Shown here piece by piece: positions 60,070-64,000 of a DNA stretch of 64,000 nucleotides. Where the stretch lies: assembly GCF_023065955.2 (NCBI RefSeq), contig NW_026623056.1, positions 91,697,256-91,761,255 on the forward strand, given 5' to 3'. Position 1 is the stretch's first letter. Every line of letters begins with the position of its first letter. The DNA is from Ursus arctos (lineage: Eukaryota; Chordata; Mammalia; Carnivora; Ursidae). A program made the translations under genes and the position numbers. The notes under the pieces were generated by a model. The model did no database searches. It saw only the letters and a program-made list of their open reading frames with translations, and had not been told where the DNA came from.

Positions 60070-60170
60070 TAGCTAAGGACAAGCTGGGTGACCCGCACCA
60101 GGGTCTCAACCTCTCTGAGCCTCAGAGCCTCATCTCTCTACTCGTGGGAATAATACCGTTACTATTGTTG
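60070..60170 (+). repeat. MIR in the PDE9A 3' UTR
   Basis: 'gtctcaacctctctgagcct' and 'gtgggaataataccgttact' match the MIR core. It falls within the predicted 3' UTR. Confidence 0.65.
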
Positions 60171-60565
60171 TTCTGTCCGTTAAACGGGCAGAATGCCGGG
60201 ACACCACACGTGCCTGGAAACATTGGCATTTTGTTTTTCAGTCACATCCTACTTTTTCTAATGGTTCAGAGGAGGGATCAAAATTGTTGTATTTGGCGGA
60301 AATGTGTTCAACAGGGTGTGCGGTTTTAAGCATCGTCTGCACATCGTCCTGCGACGTCGGGTAGCGCCTGCACATTTTCAGTCCCAACAGAAGCTTCTTC
60401 CTTTTCCAAGCAGCCCGAGCCTGAAGGAGGCAGGACCGGCGCGGGCCACGGTGCAGGACCGGGCTGGCTGAGCCTCGCGGGAGCCGTCCGTGCAGGGAAG
60501 AGTGGACTCTGAGCGCCTGACTCCACAAGACTGCGTTTTCTAAGAACTGTTTTGTTCACGGATAC

Positions 60566-60582
60566 AAAAAAAAAAAAAAAAA
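60566..60582. repeat. A17 homopolymer in the 3' UTR
   Basis: Seventeen A on the sense strand. It is a likely internal priming site for oligo(dT) cDNA and could fake a poly(A) end. Confidence 0.95.
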
Positions 60583-60822
60583 GGAATTCATGATGCTGTA
60601 CAGAATTTTTATTTTTAAACTGTCTTTTAAATAATATATTCTTATACAGAAAAGGGGTACTGTACTTATTCTTCGGTAGTGCTGTGTATCCTGGGGCTGC
60701 TTCCGAGAGTCCCCGGAGCCCCCCAGCTCTCCAGGGGAGACGAGGAACTGTGCTTTTCCCGCAGATGTATCTTACAACAGTTTTCCAGTGTGATGTGATG
60801 CTCCGTCCCGTGTAAATTCAGA

Positions 60823-60828
60823 ATTAAA
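60823..60828 (+). terminator. PDE9A: Probable poly(A) signal ATTAAA for PDE9A
   Basis: ATTAAA is the commonest variant of AATAAA. About 20-40 bases downstream lies a GT-rich stretch (GTGTCCTGTGTGTGAG near 60849-60864), as expected of a cleavage-stimulation element. Cleavage would fall near 60840-60848. This is prediction from motif and spacing only. Confidence 0.5.
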
Positions 60829-61150
60829 TCTCAGGCGGTGCCCGGAGCGTGTCCTGTGTGTGAGCAGCGAGGGGACATTGGTGGCTCTGCGCGGGGAGGC
60901 ATGGGGCTGGAGGCGGCTCAGACGGACACGGGGCCAAACACACAACCAGGCTGGCGCCCGTTTACAGGGAGGCGGGCACCAAACACCTCAAACAGCAGAC
61001 TGTACTCAACACATCTGAGGGGTCTGTCTTGGGGGAGGAGGGCTGTCCTTTCTTCCTGCCTTTGTTTCAGGGGCAAGAATTGGGGACATTCTGGGTCGCC
61101 CTGTAGCCCGTAAAGGGAAACCCGACCCCGGCTGGTGGGCAGTCAAGCTC

Positions 61151-61270
61151 TGAGGGGCAGCGCACACCCAGGCCCTCCCCCAGCGCCCCGCGTACGTCCA
61201 GACCCCTCGACAACGGGCAGCGCGCACCTGGGCCCTCCCCCCGTGCCCCACGCGCGTCCAGACCCCTCGA
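61151..61270. repeat. 60-bp tandem duplication
   Basis: Copies at 61151-61210 and 61211-61270. Both contain GGGCAGCGC near the start, a GGCCCTCCCC core and end with CGTCCAGACCCCTCGA. They differ at several positions, several of them CpG-related. Confidence 0.9.
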
Positions 61271-61886
61271 TGCTTCCCAGGGCTGCGCACGCCTCCTCTG
61301 CCCCCTCTCCAGACCGAAGAGGCTCTGCTCTGAAGAAGCCTGTGAAGGCTGCCACATAATCTGAGCGCTGTGGGCATTTCATCTGGTGTTGATTAGTGTC
61401 CTCCGCACATTCATTCCCTCTCGGTGGATTCCAGAACGCTACTTTCCATCCCTGAATAATTCATTTTCTGCTGCGACATTTTCCATCACTTCTCGAATCC
61501 AGTTCAGTATGAACGGGGGCCTTGGGTTCTGCCTCTCTTCGTGGCCCAGTTTTTCCTTTTAACCCTGTTAGAGCCAGTACGCGTGGCAGCTTCGGCGACA
61601 GAACACCGAACTCGGCAGGCGTCCGGAAGGGATGCACGTCAGCCTACGCCTCCCCACTCGCCACCCGGCTCACAAGGTTGAGACCCGCTAGAGCTCTCTG
61701 ACCAGTACCTCCCACCCACTCAGTTGTACTGAATGCCCACCTCGCCACGCTCTGCCCCCGTCAAATGTCACACGGCGATGACTGAATTCAGTGCTTGTGC
61801 ACGCACACACATTAACCACACAACCGTGCACATATGCGTGTGTATACACGTCACGCACATAAACAATCCCATGTACACCTGTGTAC

Positions 61887-61916
61887 ACGCGCGCGCGCAC
61901 ACACACACACACACAC
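61887..61916. repeat. (CG)n(CA)n microsatellite
   Basis: A CG-alternating run passes directly into about nine CA units. CA-rich words also scatter over 61798-61885. Confidence 0.95.
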
Positions 61917-64000
61917 CCTAACGCGCTTTGTCTGCATTACCGGGCTGAGGTTATACCAAGTCCTGGGACAGGGAAATCAGCATCTCAGAGGAGTCTGTAA
62001 GGAGAGCAGCTCTGTGACAGTCCGTACCCTTGGTGGCAGCCTGGTTTCCACCAGTGGAGACCTTACAAACTGGCACGAGAGCACCAGCTCCCCGCAAAAC
62101 GCTTCCTCCAACCTTCTGCCTCCAGAATGTTTATGTACTGGGGTCTTTGCACCCCATCAGCGGAGCCCATGGGGATGACGCGGCCCCAGCCTGAGTCACC
62201 TTCCACATGGGCACAGCCCCTCCCTTTACCGCAGCCAGCCTCTGTCCCAGGGACAAGCCCGAGGCTGTGGACAGGGGCCTGTCCGCCCGGTTCAGCCTGC
62301 TCACCCACAGCCTGGAACAGCCCTGCCCCAGGACGCTCCACATGTGGGAGCTAAGTCAGTGATGGCGTCGGCACTGGGGGCTGGAGGGTAAGACGTGGCC
62401 AAGTGTCAAGTCAGCGTGAAGGATGAAATGTCCAGAGCTGTGCTGCCCATCGAGAGACACACACAATGCCCCGCGCTTTCCAGAACTTGATGGAGCCCGC
62501 TGCTGCCACGGTCGCACAGGCAGCACTGTTGCCGCGAGACTCCTGCACCTTGCCACCAGCCAGCCACGCCTCCGTCAACCTGTGTTCACACAAGGGGACA
62601 AGAACATGCTGTTCTCCATTGTTTTTCTCCCCCCAAATTTCTAGCAACTGAAGGAGTGATGCATGTGTCAAAAACTGGATCCAACAGACACCACACACCT
62701 CTCTCCTAAATGTCATGTGCCAACTGGGAATGCAGCTCCCACCCCCCACCTCCGTTTCTTCTCCTGCTAAGCAGAAGACCAGTGCAGCCTCCGTGGCTCC
62801 AGCGCTGACCTCGACAGTAAGGACAGAGAACAGAGAAATGTCTGTCACTCCCACCTGGGATGGGGACCCCAGGGCCCAACACTGCCCATCTCACACTACC
62901 TGTCCTGTGTCCAACCACAGGCACCTTCTGCACCTTCCTCCCTTCATACTGTCCAAAGCCAACATGACAGTCTCCGTTTGCTGACATCTTTAACCAGATC
63001 ACGTCGGAAAATCAATTCCACATGGTGGTTAAACACTAAACATACAAAATACTTAATCTCCGATCAACAGCCCCTGGCTTCCAGCAGCCTTTGGGACAGA
63101 GAAGCAGCCGCTCCACACGGCCAGAGGCCACGGAGCTGCCCCGCCGCATCCCCCGCAGGAAATGCCCGACCCCGTTCTCGCTCCGCGGGCAGCTGCGGCC
63201 CCCACGCTGGGAAGCGCTGACGAGGGACAACGTGTCGGGCAGATGAGCTAGACAAGAGGCTCTGCTCGGGTTCACCGCTCGTCCAATATCGCCATAGAAG
63301 AGTTTTTAAAGTTTAAACCACAAGAATTTAGCTGTAGTCTCTCTAAGAGGCGGATAAAATTGTCACTCTGGATTTTGGGGGGCAATTTTCGATCAGTAGC
63401 CAAGAGGAGCTGGGTGAGGACGTTAGAGACTCACCCTGTGTCCTGAGCAAATCTCCCCAGATTCACCGCCGGCCCCGTGTCCTGTTGGGTGATGAATGCA
63501 GGGAGCCAAGCAAAGATCCGACGAGGCAGCATTCACGCCGGGGCCTCGGTGTGACAGAGGCCCTGCAGCCAGGACAAGCGGTGGGCTTGTGAACCTGGGG
63601 TGCGCAGAGAGGGCTGCCAGGTAGAGGAGCAAGACGGAGGGCTGCGGGCCTTCTGGAGCGAGGCTATGCAGAATGCCCACACGCAGACGCCAGTGAGGGA
63701 GAAACCCCGTGTCAGCAGGAAGAGAGGGAGGTGGGGTCCCAGGGGCCACTGAGCCAGTCACTTGTGAGAACAAGGGGGAATGTCCAGCTGCGGTCACCAC
63801 TGAGAGAGCCTTCCCAGGTTCGACACACAGGAGGAAGCCTGGCTCCCAGTGAAGTCCCAACAGCGCAGAAGCTGGGTTGGGGTGACTCGAAGTGTTCATA
63901 AAGGCAGACACCCTACAGAAAACAATCTCCCAGGACCCCACGCGCCTTAGGGGCAGCACTGGTGATGTATGTACGCGGAACTCAAACATCTACCAATTAA

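Larger units (their letters stand above)
3065..60845 (+). other. PDE9A: PDE9A transcription unit, 3' part (15 coding exons plus 3' UTR)
   Basis: PDE9A hydrolyses cGMP to 5'-GMP with the highest cGMP affinity of the class I phosphodiesterases. It needs two divalent metals in the active site and has no GAF or other known regulatory domain. It acts in cytosol, nucleus or at membranes depending on isoform. Fifteen exons with GT-AG borders join in frame into 1375 coding bases. Together with the roughly 73 missing N-terminal residues this gives about 530 residues, against 533 for human PDE9A2. The splice order is PDE9A2-like: the 44-bp exon joins straight to the exon at 28716. In human the gene lies between SLC37A1 and WDR4, but neither is visible here. 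The right end is set by a probable poly(A) signal, so it is approximate. Confidence 0.95.
59613..60845 (+). other. PDE9A: PDE9A 3' untranslated region (end approximate)
   Basis: No AATAAA follows the stop codon before the ATTAAA at 60823. The UTR is GC-rich at first, has a MIR at about 60070-60170, and turns AT-rich from 60540. It holds a 17-A run (60566-60582) and a TTTTATTTTTAAA / AAATAATATATT segment at 60605-60645 that could bind ARE proteins (inference). A shorter UTR from a non-canonical signal cannot be excluded. Confidence 0.5.
60846..64000. other. Intergenic sequence downstream of PDE9A
   Basis: No exon recognised on either strand. It holds a 60-bp tandem duplication (61151-61270), CA/CG microsatellite DNA (61800-61916) and otherwise unremarkable sequence. 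In human the next gene, WDR4, is tens of kilobases further on, so its absence is expected. Confidence 0.6.

Noticed and set aside
61798..61920. Regular spacing of CA-rich words as a CRISPR-like array
   Set aside because: This is microsatellite DNA without unique spacers, in a mammalian genome.
1..64000. An undescribed multi-gene system
   Set aside because: Outside PDE9A and known classes of repeats I see no second gene, no gene cluster and no array on either strand.

Overview
This window is mammalian nuclear DNA, almost certainly from a carnivoran. The best evidence is a set of about ten tRNA-derived SINEs with the carnivore-specific head (GGGGCGCCTGGGTGGCTCAG type) and the matching tail that reads AAGATTTTATTTATTTATT in reverse. 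One copy (15166-15355) has a head and body resembling the subfamily common in bears and seals, so an arctoid caniform is likely. That last step is inference. The GT-AG exon structure, dense L1/MIR/L2/MaLR relics and lack of compact genes rule out a prokaryote or virus.

One gene occupies nearly the whole window on the + strand: PDE9A, the high-affinity cGMP-specific phosphodiesterase. Fifteen coding exons are visible (3065 to 59612). They run from about residue 74 of the 533-residue human PDE9A2 form to the stop codon. The first coding exons and the promoter lie left of the window. All splice phases join, no exon is broken, and every catalytic residue I could place is present: the HNxxH pair, HD, the distal Asp, and the invariant Gln and Phe of the nucleotide pocket. 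The last exon is followed by a 3' UTR with a probable ATTAAA poly(A) signal near 60823. The final ~3 kb appears intergenic.

Layout: 1-3064 is intron; 3065-3108 is a 44-bp exon; 3109-28715 is a 25.6-kb intron full of antisense L1 fragments with nested younger insertions; 28716-29718 holds two exons; 29719-42339 is intron interrupted by one exon at 36741; 42340-59612 holds the remaining twelve exons, which encode the whole catalytic domain; 60.85-64.0 kb is intergenic, with a 60-bp tandem duplication and a CG/CA microsatellite.

I found no novel system. The most useful observations are: (1) a relic at 28427-28595 orthologous to the 60-codon exon that distinguishes human PDE9A1 from PDE9A2, here frameshifted and without an acceptor AG; (2) an apparent shift of the last 3' splice site that removes Leu-Gln from the start of the final exon; (3) a two-residue deletion just before the catalytic domain; (4) two three-deep transposon nests; and (5) a hAT-like transposase C-terminal relic. 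Human PDE9A comparisons and repeat-family names are from memory and were not checked by alignment.
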